This document shows, piece by piece, positions 23,668-33,827 of a stretch of DNA of 39,281 nucleotides. The position numbers and the translations under genes are program-made. Within the stretch, counting starts at the first letter, position 1, and each line of letters opens with the position of its first letter. The stretch is from the NCBI GenBank assembly GCA_030446005.1, contig JASUSP010000014.1, positions 1-39,281 on the forward strand. Direction: 5' to 3'. The DNA comes from Tepidanaerobacteraceae bacterium. GTDB taxonomy: Bacteria; Bacillota; Thermosediminibacteria; Thermosediminibacterales; Thermosediminibacteraceae. Below the pieces are notes generated by a model. That model was not told the DNA's origin and did no database searches. It was given only the letters and a program-made list of their open reading frames with translations.

Positions 23668-23766
23668 GATTAAAGGAGAAATTTTGCGTCCAGTGCGTCC
23701 ATATCGTCCAAACCCTTACGTATCAAGGCTTTCCGATTGGACGATAAAATTTTTCTATCGTCCAAT
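23668..23766 (+). repeat. GTCC repeat cluster 3 with an 11-bp dyad
   Basis: A 24-bp leader (23668-23691, GATTAAAGGAG..., ending TTGCGTCC) has GTCC units at 9-bp spacing (GCGTCC at 23686 and 23695, TCGTCC at 23704). Then a perfect inverted repeat has arms ATTGGACGATA (23736-23746) and TATCGTCCAAT (23756-23766). The GGACGATAAA...TATCGTCC dyad recalls the one in the replication gene (20394-20423). A 226-bp gap without a gene contains it. Confidence 0.75.
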
Positions 23767-23823
23767 TGCGATTTTTGCGTCCAATATGGTTGTCTCCCTC
23801 GAAACCATTTACTAAAATCATTC

Positions 23824-24030
23824 TTAAAACGGCAGTTTTACCTTAATTCCCTTTTCCTCTAACTTCTCCACCAGCGAGTAGGCGGAAAAGCCTATTGCCT
23901 CTATATACCACTCTACCAAATCCTTTGCCTTCGGGTCGTCTTTTTCTATGGCCTCCCAAATCCCCTCATAGATGGCAAAAGTAACGGGAATATACAAATC
24001 TTTCGGGATTGAAATTTGCTTTACCTCCAT
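23824..24030 (-). CDS. Small hypothetical protein cotranscribed with the integrase
   Basis: 68 aa, not recognised by family. Seen: its ATG overlaps the integrase stop by one base (TAATG) and GGGAGGGG lies upstream, so translation is coupled. The protein is acidic and helical (ISIPKDLYIPVTFAIYEGIWEAIEKDDPKAKDLVEWYIEAIGFSAYSLVEKLEEKGIKVKLPF). It has no basic HTH, so it does not look like a classical excisionase, although the position would suit one. It could be an integrase partner or an unrelated small regulator. Confidence 0.65.
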   Translation of the reverse strand: MEVKQISIPKDLYIPVTFAIYEGIWEAIEKDDPKAKDLVEWYIEAIGFSAYSLVEKLEEKGIKVKLPF

Positions 24031-24980
24031 TATCTCGCCCCTCCCGGCAGTTTTCTCGGTGCTCTCTTGCCTAACTGCTGTAACTTCTGCACGGGAGAAG
24101 CCTTTTCGTGGACTTCCTTTATATCATCCTGGGAAAGCCTGACATACCGCCTTGTCATTGTCAAATCAGTATGACCTAAAATTCTTTGAAGGCTGAACGG
24201 GTCACCGCCTGCTTTGAGGAACTCGATGGCGAAGGTATGGCGTAAACCGTAGGGAGTGGCTTTTACTCCTGCTTTCTTGCAGTATTTTGCCAATCTTTTC
24301 GACCACCACGACGTATTTAAAGCATTTCCGTTTTCCGAAGCAAACAAAGGCACATCATCACCCCACCATGATGGGCGAAGTCTCAAGAACTTCACCAACG
24401 CTTGTGCTGTATGGGGCGATATTGCCAAAGTCCTGCCGATTCTTGTCTTTGCCACTTCGGGCCTTATCCGTATTTCTCTCGATTCAAGGTTGAGGTCTGA
24501 CACCCTCACTTGCAATAACTCCCCGGGCCTTACTCCGGTATCAATCTGCACGAGCATAAGGCAGTAATCCCTAAGGCCCGTATAGGTCTTTTTGTCCGGC
24601 TGTTGGAGGAGTTTTTTCAACCCCTCAAGAGTAACATGCCTTGCGTTGTCTATGTCCTCTCTGGCCTTCTTAATCCCTGCGGTAGGATTGGCGGGGAGAT
24701 AACCTTCCCGCACGCACCAATTGAAAAAGGCCCGGAGATATTTCAGCTTTATATTTCTGTAACCCGGCGAACAAGGTTGGCTGAAATAACGCAAGACCGC
24801 TTTTTGTATTGCCTCATAATTGGATAGGCTATTGCAGAATTCGAGGAACTTCCCCACATGCCAACGGTAGTCCTCTAAGGTGCGTTGAGATAGGCCATTT
24901 GCCTGCCTTACAAGGAGGAATTCCTGCAAAACCTGTTTTAAGTCGGCCGTGTTTTGTTTAAACTTCACCAATTTACGCAT
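24030..24980 (-). CDS. int: Tyrosine recombinase/integrase
   Basis: Catalyses site-specific integration and excision at tRNA-Gly. Seen: 316 aa; N-terminal SAM-like core-binding domain (about 12-105), then the catalytic domain. Arg I is R151 in DTGVRPGELL. Box II is TPYGLRHTF, with R247 and H248; the usual His of HxxR is Tyr244 here. H270 in LGHTDLTMT and nucleophile Y279 in RRYVRL complete the set. ATG 24980 lies eight bases after GGGGAGGG. That site is the 3' arm of a terminator-like hairpin (24989-25023), so synthesis is probably restrained. It lies directly downstream of the tRNA genes, on their strand. Confidence 0.93.
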   Translation of the reverse strand: MRKLVKFKQNTADLKQVLQEFLLVRQANGLSQRTLEDYRWHVGKFLEFCNSLSNYEAIQKAVLRYFSQPCSPGYRNIKLKYLRAFFNWCVREGYLPANPTAGIKKAREDIDNARHVTLEGLKKLLQQPDKKTYTGLRDYCLMLVQIDTGVRPGELLQVRVSDLNLESREIRIRPEVAKTRIGRTLAISPHTAQALVKFLRLRPSWWGDDVPLFASENGNALNTSWWSKRLAKYCKKAGVKATPYGLRHTFAIEFLKAGGDPFSLQRILGHTDLTMTRRYVRLSQDDIKEVHEKASPVQKLQQLGKRAPRKLPGGAR

Positions 24981-25023
24981 AAATAAAACCCTCCCCAGAG
25001 ACTTCGGACTCTTTTTGGGAGGG
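24981..25023 (-). terminator. Terminator hairpin that also covers the integrase ribosome-binding site
   Basis: On the minus strand CCCTCCC (25023-25017) and GGGAGGG (24995-24989) pair around a 21-base loop, followed by TTTTATTT and then the integrase ATG. The loop is almost exactly the 16-bp direct repeat (24996-25011). The same GGGAGGG is the integrase Shine-Dalgarno. Termination after the restored tRNA-Gly and translational blocking of int are both plausible. Confidence 0.6.
24996..25011 (+). repeat. 16-bp direct repeat, right
   Basis: CAGAGACTTCGGACTC, identical to 15499-15514. Here it forms the loop of the hairpin before int. Confidence 0.7.
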
Positions 25024-25033
25024 CAAGTCCGTT

Positions 25034-25052
25034 AAAGCTAGATTTTTCAAGG
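25034..25052 (-). repeat. Terminal inverted repeat, right
   Basis: Plus-strand AAAGCTAGATTTTTCAAGG, ending one base before the tRNA repeat; partner of 15455-15473 with only a central TTTT/AAAA exchange. Confidence 0.7.
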
Positions 25053-25053
25053 C

Positions 25054-25128
25054 TGGAGCGGAAGACGGGATTCGAACCCGCGGCACTCGGCTTGGGAAGC
25101 CGATGCTCTACCCCTGAGCTACTTCCGC
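25054..25128 (-). tRNA. tRNA-Gly(CCC), right copy (attR side, likely the functional one)
   Basis: Complete 75-nt gene with anticodon CCC and encoded CCA. It has its own good promoter upstream and lies 56 bp after tRNA-Glu, so this copy keeps the host 5' end and promoter, while its 3' part comes from the element. It restores a working tRNA after integration, as is usual for tRNA-targeting integrases. Confidence 0.93.
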
Positions 25129-25131
25129 CCG
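25054..25131. repeat. attR: 78-bp direct repeat
   Basis: Matches 15373-15450 except at 25085. Confidence 0.85.
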
Positions 25132-25141
25132 TTGCAACTAT

Positions 25142-25170
25142 ATTATAACCAAGCTGAAACGACAAGTCAA
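25142..25170 (-). promoter_or_regulatory. Promoter of tRNA-Gly
   Basis: TTGACT (25165-25170) and TATAAT (25142-25147) with a 17-bp spacer, 13 bp before the tRNA 5' end. Its presence only at the right copy shows which side is the native promoter flank. Confidence 0.8.
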
Positions 25171-25184
25171 GATAAAAATAAAAA

Positions 25185-25260
25185 TGGTGACCCCGAGGGG
25201 AGTCGAACCCCTGTTACCGCCTTGAAAGAGCGGTGTCTTAACCACTTGACCACGGGGCCA
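25185..25260 (-). tRNA. tRNA-Glu(TTC)
   Basis: 76-nt gene with acceptor GGCCCCG/CGGGGTC, anticodon loop CTTTCAA (anticodon TTC), T-loop TTCGACT and encoded CCA. Six bases downstream of tRNA-Lys on the same strand. Confidence 0.95.
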
Positions 25261-25266
25261 CAAAGA

Positions 25267-25342
25267 TGGTGAGCCATCCGCGAATCGAACGCGGGACACC
25301 CTGATTAAAAGTCAGGTGCTCTACCGACTGAGCTAATGGCTC
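25267..25342 (-). tRNA. tRNA-Lys(TTT)
   Basis: 76-nt gene with acceptor GAGCCAT/ATGGCTC, anticodon loop CTTTTAA (anticodon TTT), T-loop TTCGATT and encoded CCA. First gene of the Lys-Glu-Gly cluster. Confidence 0.95.
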
Positions 25343-25378
25343 ACATCGTATTGCTTTTTAACACAAACAGCAAGATAT

Positions 25379-25407
25379 ATACTACTATAAAAAGATGAAT
25401 ATGTCAA
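25379..25407 (-). promoter_or_regulatory. Promoter of the tRNA cluster
   Basis: TTGACA (25402-25407) and TAGTAT (25379-25384) with a 17-bp spacer, 36 bp upstream of tRNA-Lys. It lies between purA and the tRNAs, all on the minus strand. Confidence 0.7.
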
Positions 25408-25426
25408 CCCCCTAAAAATTCCACCA

Positions 25427-28130
<2,704 letters not shown>

Positions 28131-28349
28131 TTTACCACCACCCGAGATAAAAATGGAAAGGCATGCATTAAAAAATATTATTCTCACAAAGACGAAATAT
28201 TAACATAACCGCAACCTAAATAATAATATCAGAGAAAAAATTGAATGTCAATTCGCAATGCGTATATTTTTATCAGTGTTACTCTATAATATTCGTATTT
28301 ATCCGTATGATAGGTACATCTTCCCCGCAAACACCACATAAATTGCTTG

Positions 28350-28377
28350 AAAAAAAAAGCGCGGCTAACGCCGCGCC
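28350..28377 (-). terminator. Strong intrinsic terminator after the Crp/Fnr gene
   Basis: GCGCGGC (28359-28365) and GCCGCGC (28370-28376) arms around TAAC, followed on the minus strand by nine T residues. It ends the dnaB-Crp/Fnr side and separates it from the FAD gene. The gap 28131-28349 shows nothing else definite beyond A/T-rich DNA. Confidence 0.88.
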
Positions 28378-28378
28378 G

Positions 28379-29086
28379 TCAATCTTTTACGCACCTCATC
28401 AGCTTTCTCTCATTCAGCACTATAATTTTTTGCCTGTCTATATCTATAATGCCGTCTCTTTTCATCTGGCTTAAAATTCTGGTCACCGTTTCCCGCGAAG
28501 TTCCTACGAGAGCCGCCAGTTCCTGCCTTGTAACCGGCAGGTCAATCTCAATGCCCCGGGATGTCCTATGCCCGCAGTCCAAGGAAATTTTGTGGAGCAA
28601 GCAGGCGGTGCGGTCGTAAGTATCCCTCAGAGCCAGATTCTTTATTTTCTCCTGGGAGTCCCTCAGCCTTGAAGCCATTATTCTTATAATCTTAATCGCA
28701 AGGTCGGGGTTTCCCCTGATAAGCCGTTCTAAATCCTCGTTTTTGATAAAGCCCACTACAGAATCTTCCACCGCCTCTGCGATCGCGGGATAAGTGCCTC
28801 CCCCCAGGAGCACGGCTTCGGCAAATACATCGCCCTCGCCGAATATATGGAGAATGTACTCCCTGCCTTCGTCGTCGCTCTTATATACCTTGACCTTGCC
28901 CGATTTGACAAAGTACACCGCATCCCCGGGTTCTCCTTCAAAAAAAATGACGGTACCTTTTTTGTAATTTTTGGTATTAACCAGTCTCTTTACCTTTGCA
29001 AGCTCTTCGTCGGAAAGCTCGGAAAATATATAAACTTTCTTTAAAATTTTCTCGAGCTCCGGATTCAAATCTTCCTTTTCAGGCAA
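28379..29086 (-). CDS. Crp/Fnr family transcriptional regulator
   Basis: Seen: an N-terminal cyclic-nucleotide-binding fold (KGTVIFFEGEPGDAVYFVKSGKVKVYK, GEGDVFAEAVLLGGGTYPAIAEA) and a long dimer helix (LAIKIIRIMASRLRDSQEKI). The C-terminal HTH is TRQELAALVGTSRETVTRILSQMKRDGII. There are no Cys residues for an FNR cluster at the N-terminus, and the phosphate-binding RA-type cAMP motif is not clear, so the ligand is unknown. It starts with TTG behind GGGGAGGAAGG, 19 bp after dnaB. Confidence 0.87.
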   Translation of the reverse strand: MPEKEDLNPELEKILKKVYIFSELSDEELAKVKRLVNTKNYKKGTVIFFEGEPGDAVYFVKSGKVKVYKSDDEGREYILHIFGEGDVFAEAVLLGGGTYPAIAEAVEDSVVGFIKNEDLERLIRGNPDLAIKIIRIMASRLRDSQEKIKNLALRDTYDRTACLLHKISLDCGHRTSRGIEIDLPVTRQELAALVGTSRETVTRILSQMKRDGIIDIDRQKIIVLNERKLMRCVKD

Positions 29087-29105
29087 TGCGCCTTCCTCCC
29101 CGTGA

Positions 29106-30461
29106 TTAAGCGTACCTCGCCTCTTCGCTCTGGCGGTACTTTTCGATACTCACGAACTTGGTGTACTGGGAAAGCCATAGCAGCTCCACCTTCCCGGTGG
29201 GGCCGTTTCTCTGTTTTGCTATTATAACCTCGGCTATATTTTTTCTGTCCGTATTGGGATTGTAATAATCTTCCCTGTACAGAAACGCCACCAGGTCCGA
29301 ATCCTGCTCCTGGCTGCCCGATTCCCTCAAGTCGCTGAGCACCGGTCTGTGGTCAGACCTCACATCCGGTGCCCTAGAAAGCTGGGATAACGCCAGCACC
29401 GGAACATTCAATTCTCTCGCCAGGGCTTTTAAGGACCTGGAAATTTCCGAGATTTCCTGCTGCCGGTTTTCAGACTGGCCCCTTCCTGCTATCAGCTGAA
29501 GATAGTCTATCACCACCAGGCCCAAACCTTTTTCGGCTTTGAGCCTCCGCGCTTTTGCCCTTATCTCCAGGCATGTGATGCCCGGTGTATCATCTATGTA
29601 TATGGGGGCTTCCGATAAAGGTCCCATAGCTCTCGCGAGTCTGGGCCAATCGTCTTCTTCCAGCCTTCCGGTGCGCAGCTTGTGGCTGTCCACATTGGAT
29701 TCGGCACAAAGCATCCTCTGTACCAGCTGCTCCTTGGACATTTCAAGGCTGAAAATCGCCACAGGTATTCGATGCCTGATTGCGGCGTTCTGGGCTATGT
29801 TCAGGGCAAAGGCGGTTTTACCCATGCTGGGCCTTGCTGCCACCAGTATGAGGTCTGAAGGCTGCAGGCCCGAGGTCATGGCGTCCAGGTCGGGAAATCC
29901 GGTGGGCACGCCCGTTATTCCGCCTTTGGAATTATAAAGCTGCTCGATGCGTTCAAAAGTGGCAAGCAGTACGTCCTTTATGTGGTGGAAGTTATCCACC
30001 CTTCTTTTTTGGACGATGCTGAATATCCTCCGTTCTGCTTCATCCAGGAGTTCTTCCACGTCATCCCTCGGCTCGTAGGCCATAGAAAGTATTTTGGCTG
30101 TGGCCTCCAAAAGCCGGCGGAGCAAGGCTTTTTCTTCGACTATCTTGCAGTACTGTGCTATATTGGCCGGGGTAGGCACCACCTCGGTAAGGGTTGTAAG
30201 GTATGTGACACCGCCCACGCTTTCTAACATCTTCCTGTTTCTGAGAGTTTCGGTGACCGTAATCAGGTCTACCGGTTCTCTGTTCTCGTGCAATTCCGCT
30301 ATGATATCAAAAATCGCGCGATGGGCCTCCACGTAGAAATCGTCGCTCTTTAAGCGTTCTAACGCTACGTAAATGGCTTCTTTGGAAAGGAGCATCGAGC
30401 CCAAAACCGACTGCTCCGCCTCTACGCTGTGCGGAGGAACTTTGGGCGTTCCAAGGCTCAT
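29106..30461 (-). CDS. dnaB: Replicative DNA helicase DnaB
   Basis: Hexameric fork helicase. Seen: N-terminal primase-interacting domain (PPHSVEAEQSVLGSMLLS) and the RecA-like domain with Walker A ARPSMGKTAF. Walker B LVVIDYLQL follows, then QLSRAPDVRSDHRP with the arginine region, and DLVAFLYREDYY near the end. Full length at 451 aa, with no intein. ATG 30461 is used because AAGGGTG before it overlaps the stop of rplI; a GTG at 30470 is an alternative. Immediate neighbours rplI and the c-di-AMP phosphodiesterase form the usual Firmicutes block. Confidence 0.95.
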   Translation of the reverse strand: MSLGTPKVPPHSVEAEQSVLGSMLLSKEAIYVALERLKSDDFYVEAHRAIFDIIAELHENREPVDLITVTETLRNRKMLESVGGVTYLTTLTEVVPTPANIAQYCKIVEEKALLRRLLEATAKILSMAYEPRDDVEELLDEAERRIFSIVQKRRVDNFHHIKDVLLATFERIEQLYNSKGGITGVPTGFPDLDAMTSGLQPSDLILVAARPSMGKTAFALNIAQNAAIRHRIPVAIFSLEMSKEQLVQRMLCAESNVDSHKLRTGRLEEDDWPRLARAMGPLSEAPIYIDDTPGITCLEIRAKARRLKAEKGLGLVVIDYLQLIAGRGQSENRQQEISEISRSLKALARELNVPVLALSQLSRAPDVRSDHRPVLSDLRESGSQEQDSDLVAFLYREDYYNPNTDRKNIAEVIIAKQRNGPTGKVELLWLSQYTKFVSIEKYRQSEEARYA

Positions 30462-30466
30462 ATATA

Positions 30467-30913
30467 TCACCCTTCGACTACTCTTACGGTCAGCTTTGCC
30501 TCGACTTCGGGATGAAGTTTAACAGGAACCTCATAACTTCCGAAAGCTTTAATGGGTTCGTCAAGCTGAATCTTTCTTTTGTCTATATCTATTCCGCATT
30601 GCTCCTTTAAAGCCTCCGCTATGTTCTTTGAATTTATGGACCCGTATAATTTCCCCTGAACTCCCGCCTTTACCTTTAGCGTCAGATGGCACTTTTTAAT
30701 CTTTTCGGCCAGTTCTTCTGCTTCCATTTTTTGTCTGGCCAGTTTCTTCTCCTTTGCTTTTTTCTCCTGTTCCAGTTTTGCCAGGTTCCCCGGAGTAGCC
30801 TCCACAGCCATATTCTTGGGAAAAAGATAGTTCCTCGCATATCCATCGGCAACATCGACTAAGTCGCCTTTTTTGCCGAGAGTTTTCACATCCTGAAGGA
30901 GTATAACTTTCAA
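30467..30913 (-). CDS. rplI: 50S ribosomal protein L9
   Basis: Binds 23S rRNA domain V at the L1 side. Seen: the N-terminal signature [33 protein letters not shown], the long connecting helix, and a C-terminal domain ending with [17 protein letters not shown]. Normal length, 148 aa. Its start overlaps the stop of the upstream phosphodiesterase gene (ATGA), so the two are translationally coupled. Confidence 0.97.
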   Translation of the reverse strand: MKVILLQDVKTLGKKGDLVDVADGYARNYLFPKNMAVEATPGNLAKLEQEKKAKEKKLARQKMEAEELAEKIKKCHLTLKVKAGVQGKLYGSINSKNIAEALKEQCGIDIDKRKIQLDEPIKAFGSYEVPVKLHPEVEAKLTVRVVEG

Positions 30914-32583
30914 CTGGCATCCCCCTCTTTCAAAAAATCATCTATTGCATTCCTTAATTGCTTTATTGCTTCTTCCATCGTTACATTTGAAATCTGTGCT
31001 CCGGCCACGGTCAAATGCCCTCCCCCACCGAGTTTTTCTAAAATTCTCTGTACGTTTATACCGCCAAGGGACCTGCCGCTTATAGCCACGCCATCCTCGA
31101 AGGGCACCAGGACGAAAGCAGCGTAAACACCCTTTATCTCGAGTAGCGCATTAGCGGCGTGGGCTGCCGCAAGGCGGGGGTTTTCGCATTTTTTATCGTA
31201 ATAAGAGATGGCTATGTGACCGGGCAAAATCTGCATTCGCTTTACCACTTCGGCCCTGTTTTGGAATTCTCCAATATCTTCCTGAAACAGTTTAAATACC
31301 AGCGTTGGGTCCGCGCCGTGCCTCCTCAAATAAGAGGCTGCGTCAAAGGTCCTGACACCGGTTTTAAACGCGAAGTTTCTGGTGTCCACGCATATCCCGG
31401 CTAAGAGTGCCGTTGCTTCCCGGGGGGTAAGCTTTATTTCTTCCCCCATGTAATGGAGCATTTCGGTCACCATCTCGCTGGTAGAAGACGCGTAAGGCTC
31501 AAGATAAACCAGCATGGCCTTTTCGATAAACTCTTCTCCCCGCCGGTGATGGTCAATTAAAACTACCTTTTCAGCCCGTTCCAAAATTTTCTGGGAATAA
31601 CAAAAGGAGGGCTTGTGGGTATCCACAATAATTACCAGAGTATCCTTGGTTTGGACCTTTAAGGCGTCTTTTTCGGCGATAAAGTATTTTTGCGTTTCCT
31701 CATCTTCCAGCAAAAGCTTCAGCAGCGACTCTACCGAGTGGCCCTGATTTGGAGATAGAACAAAATAGCCCTCTTTTTTCAAGTTCCTTGCAGCTTTTAC
31801 CATGCCAATACCGGCGCCGAGAGCATCCATGTCAAGGAAAATATGCCCCAGTACCAGCACCTTATCCGCTTCCTCTATCAAATCGCGAAGGGCATGGGCT
31901 ATCACCCTCGCCCTTACGCGGGTGTATTTTTCCACTTCCTTCGTTCTGCCGCCGTAGAAGTAAGTTTTACCTTCGGCCTTTACTACCGCCTGGTCTCCAC
32001 CCCTGCCCAGGCAGAGTTCCAGTGCGTTTTGTGCCGTCCTGTTCAGCTCCAGAAGACTCCCTTTTCCGTAAGATGCTCCTATGCTTAAAGTTACGGGCAG
32101 AGCATTAGTGGTTTTTATCTCCTTTATTTTCTCAAGGATTTGGAATTTACCTTCTTCTATTTTGCGGAATTTTTCTACGGTTACCGCAGATAAAAACTTG
32201 TCATCATCGAACTTTTTTATAAATCCGTCGTAGCTTTGAACCCACTGGGTTATGGCCTTGTCTATTCTTGCCAGAAGTTCCGGCCGGTTTTCTTCCGGCG
32301 TTGCTGCCAAAACTTCGTCGTAATTATCTATCTGAATGTACATGAGGGCCAGTTCGGATTTTGCAGGAACTCCAAAAGGCTGGCTTTTTGCATCCTCGCC
32401 TTTATTTATCTCTTGCTTTAATGCATTTTTATGGATTAAGTACGCGCCGATTAAAACCAAAAGAACGATGACGCAAAGCCCCAAAGCAGTTTCAGGACTG
32501 ATTACAGCCATTGTAACCAGCTGGAAGATTATGATTCCCAAAAAAAGGCTGTTTTTTCTAATAAAGTCGGAGAGGTTCTGCAT
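30910..32583 (-). CDS. gdpP: Cyclic-di-AMP phosphodiesterase, GdpP type (DHH-DHHA1)
   Basis: Degrades c-di-AMP, a regulator of potassium and cell-wall homeostasis. Seen: two N-terminal membrane helices (about 15-55) and a degenerate GGDEF region ([33 protein letters not shown]). A DHH domain has [23 protein letters not shown] and the DHH motif in VLIDHHRRG; the DHHA1 end has GGGGH. The PAS-like segment between is present but weak. Full length 557 aa. It sits between the DUF2232 gene and rplI, all in one operon with rpsF-ssb-rpsR upstream. Confidence 0.9.
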   Translation of the reverse strand: MQNLSDFIRKNSLFLGIIIFQLVTMAVISPETALGLCVIVLLVLIGAYLIHKNALKQEINKGEDAKSQPFGVPAKSELALMYIQIDNYDEVLAATPEENRPELLARIDKAITQWVQSYDGFIKKFDDDKFLSAVTVEKFRKIEEGKFQILEKIKEIKTTNALPVTLSIGASYGKGSLLELNRTAQNALELCLGRGGDQAVVKAEGKTYFYGGRTKEVEKYTRVRARVIAHALRDLIEEADKVLVLGHIFLDMDALGAGIGMVKAARNLKKEGYFVLSPNQGHSVESLLKLLLEDEETQKYFIAEKDALKVQTKDTLVIIVDTHKPSFCYSQKILERAEKVVLIDHHRRGEEFIEKAMLVYLEPYASSTSEMVTEMLHYMGEEIKLTPREATALLAGICVDTRNFAFKTGVRTFDAASYLRRHGADPTLVFKLFQEDIGEFQNRAEVVKRMQILPGHIAISYYDKKCENPRLAAAHAANALLEIKGVYAAFVLVPFEDGVAISGRSLGGINVQRILEKLGGGGHLTVAGAQISNVTMEEAIKQLRNAIDDFLKEGDAS

Positions 32584-32599
32584 AACTCTTTCCCCGCAA

Positions 32600-33541
32600 T
32601 CACAATCTGCGGAAATTAAATACCGTATCTATCATTCCTATAAGGAATATCAACTGGGCCATAATGGGATTGGCGAACATAAACAAAACGATGAAAACTC
32701 TCAAGGCTTTCGATACGCTGTACTTTCCAAGGAAGAAGGCCAGAACGGCAAATCCCTGGATAAAAAATGCGAAGGTAAAAAGCATCTGAAGGTTAAGTCC
32801 GATCTGTTTTAAAATTCCGCTAGGCCAGTAAACTTCCAGCAGACCGGCAACTTGCCCTAAAAGGAACAAAAACAGGGTGTAAGGTGGCAAGCGCCACTGC
32901 CAAAACGGGGGAAAATCTTCCATGTTGTAACCCAAACGCCTCAGCACCATTTTGGAAATATGAAAGCTCAGAAAAGAACTGCTTACCGAAGCCAGTATCA
33001 GCATCGCCGGTATCAGAAGCGGCATCAAGTCCAAAATTTTCCCATACATTTCCAGTGCAGGCTTTACAGTCTCGGGGTTAACGCCAATGCGGCTGTATAT
33101 ATCCGCCGCGGAGTTAAGGCTTTCCCTGTATATTTCTATCTCCTGCACAAAGGGGTTAATGCCCATTATCGCCAGCGAAAGCAGGAAAAGGGCTACGTTC
33201 GATATTAGTGAAGCTGCCGCTCCCGCTGCGAAGACTTTAAAGGGCGAGTATTTTCTTTTTAAGGCCCAGCCCATGCCCATGCCTACCAAGCCGAAACTTA
33301 AAACTCCGGTTATAGCCCTGATGGGACCGGAAAACACGGCAATCACCGCTCCCGAGACCACCACCGAAAGCAAACTAATTTTTAGTCCGTGCTTCATTCC
33401 GAGGATTATTACCGGCACGGGCAGTACCAGGTCCGCTAAAAGGCCCAGCCCCGGCACGTACATTGAAAAAAAGCTCAGTATTACGGTTATAGCCGAAAGC
33501 AGTGCCCCTTCAACAATGGCCTTCGTACTAAAGCGGTGCAT
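32600..33541 (-). CDS. DUF2232 family membrane protein (YybS-like)
   Basis: Seen: 313 aa with about eight transmembrane helices, beginning ALLSAITVILSFFSMYVPGLGLLADLVLPVPVIILGMKHGLKISLLS. This is the standard start of YybS proteins, which resemble ECF-transporter S components in topology. No ATPase or T component is nearby, so transport is unproven. It lies 16 bp before the gdpP start and after rpsR, the usual place for this gene in Firmicutes. Confidence 0.85.
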   Translation of the reverse strand: MHRFSTKAIVEGALLSAITVILSFFSMYVPGLGLLADLVLPVPVIILGMKHGLKISLLSVVVSGAVIAVFSGPIRAITGVLSFGLVGMGMGWALKRKYSPFKVFAAGAAASLISNVALFLLSLAIMGINPFVQEIEIYRESLNSAADIYSRIGVNPETVKPALEMYGKILDLMPLLIPAMLILASVSSSFLSFHISKMVLRRLGYNMEDFPPFWQWRLPPYTLFLFLLGQVAGLLEVYWPSGILKQIGLNLQMLFTFAFFIQGFAVLAFFLGKYSVSKALRVFIVLFMFANPIMAQLIFLIGMIDTVFNFRRL

Positions 33542-33584
33542 CTTTTTCTCCTCACTTTTAAAAAAAGAGAGGGTTTACCCCTCC

Positions 33585-33809
33585 CTATTCGGTCGTAAAA
33601 GGCAAAAGTGCCATGTTACGAGCTCTCTTTATGGCAACCGTAAGTTGTCTTTGGTGTCTCGCGCAATTGCCGGTTATGCGCCGGGGCAGGATTTTGGCCC
33701 GCTCGGTTATAAATTTCTTGAGCCTTGCCACATCCTTGTAATCGACGTAGTCTATCTTATCTACGCAAAAGCTGCAGACCTTTTTCTTCTTGTTCTTCTT
33801 GGATTTCAA
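33585..33809 (-). CDS. rpsR: 30S ribosomal protein S18
   Basis: Seen: 74 aa, [15 protein letters not shown] zinc-type N-terminal pair of Cys, with [35 protein letters not shown] as the conserved core. Partner of S6 in the 30S platform. Third gene of rpsF-ssb-rpsR, 18 bp after ssb. Confidence 0.97.
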   Translation of the reverse strand: MKSKKNKKKKVCSFCVDKIDYVDYKDVARLKKFITERAKILPRRITGNCARHQRQLTVAIKRARNMALLPFTTE

Positions 33810-33827
33810 CTTTTTCCCTCCCTTTTC

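Larger units (their letters stand above)
15373..25131. mobile_element. 9.7-kb integrated element in tRNA-Gly(CCC)
   Basis: Bounded by the 78-bp direct repeats, 9,681 bp per unit. Contents: a tyrosine integrase next to attR, an XRE regulator with a divergent partner, a prim-pol/ATPase replication protein, an ArpU/RinA-like activator, several small proteins and a repeat-rich 1.2-kb gene-free region. No terminase, portal, capsid, tail, relaxase, coupling protein or type IV secretion gene is present. Established parallels: phage satellites and minimal integrative elements carry int, regulator and primase/replicase in this size range, but int here is at the far end from the regulator, unlike classical PICIs. 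The gene order on the plus strand (regulator to activator) suggests one early transcript that ends before the repeat region. Confidence 0.85.

Noticed and set aside
24965-25165. Minus-strand frame of 66 codons containing SSGVEHRLPKPSAAGSNPVF
   Set aside because: It is the sense reading of tRNA-Gly, not a protein gene.
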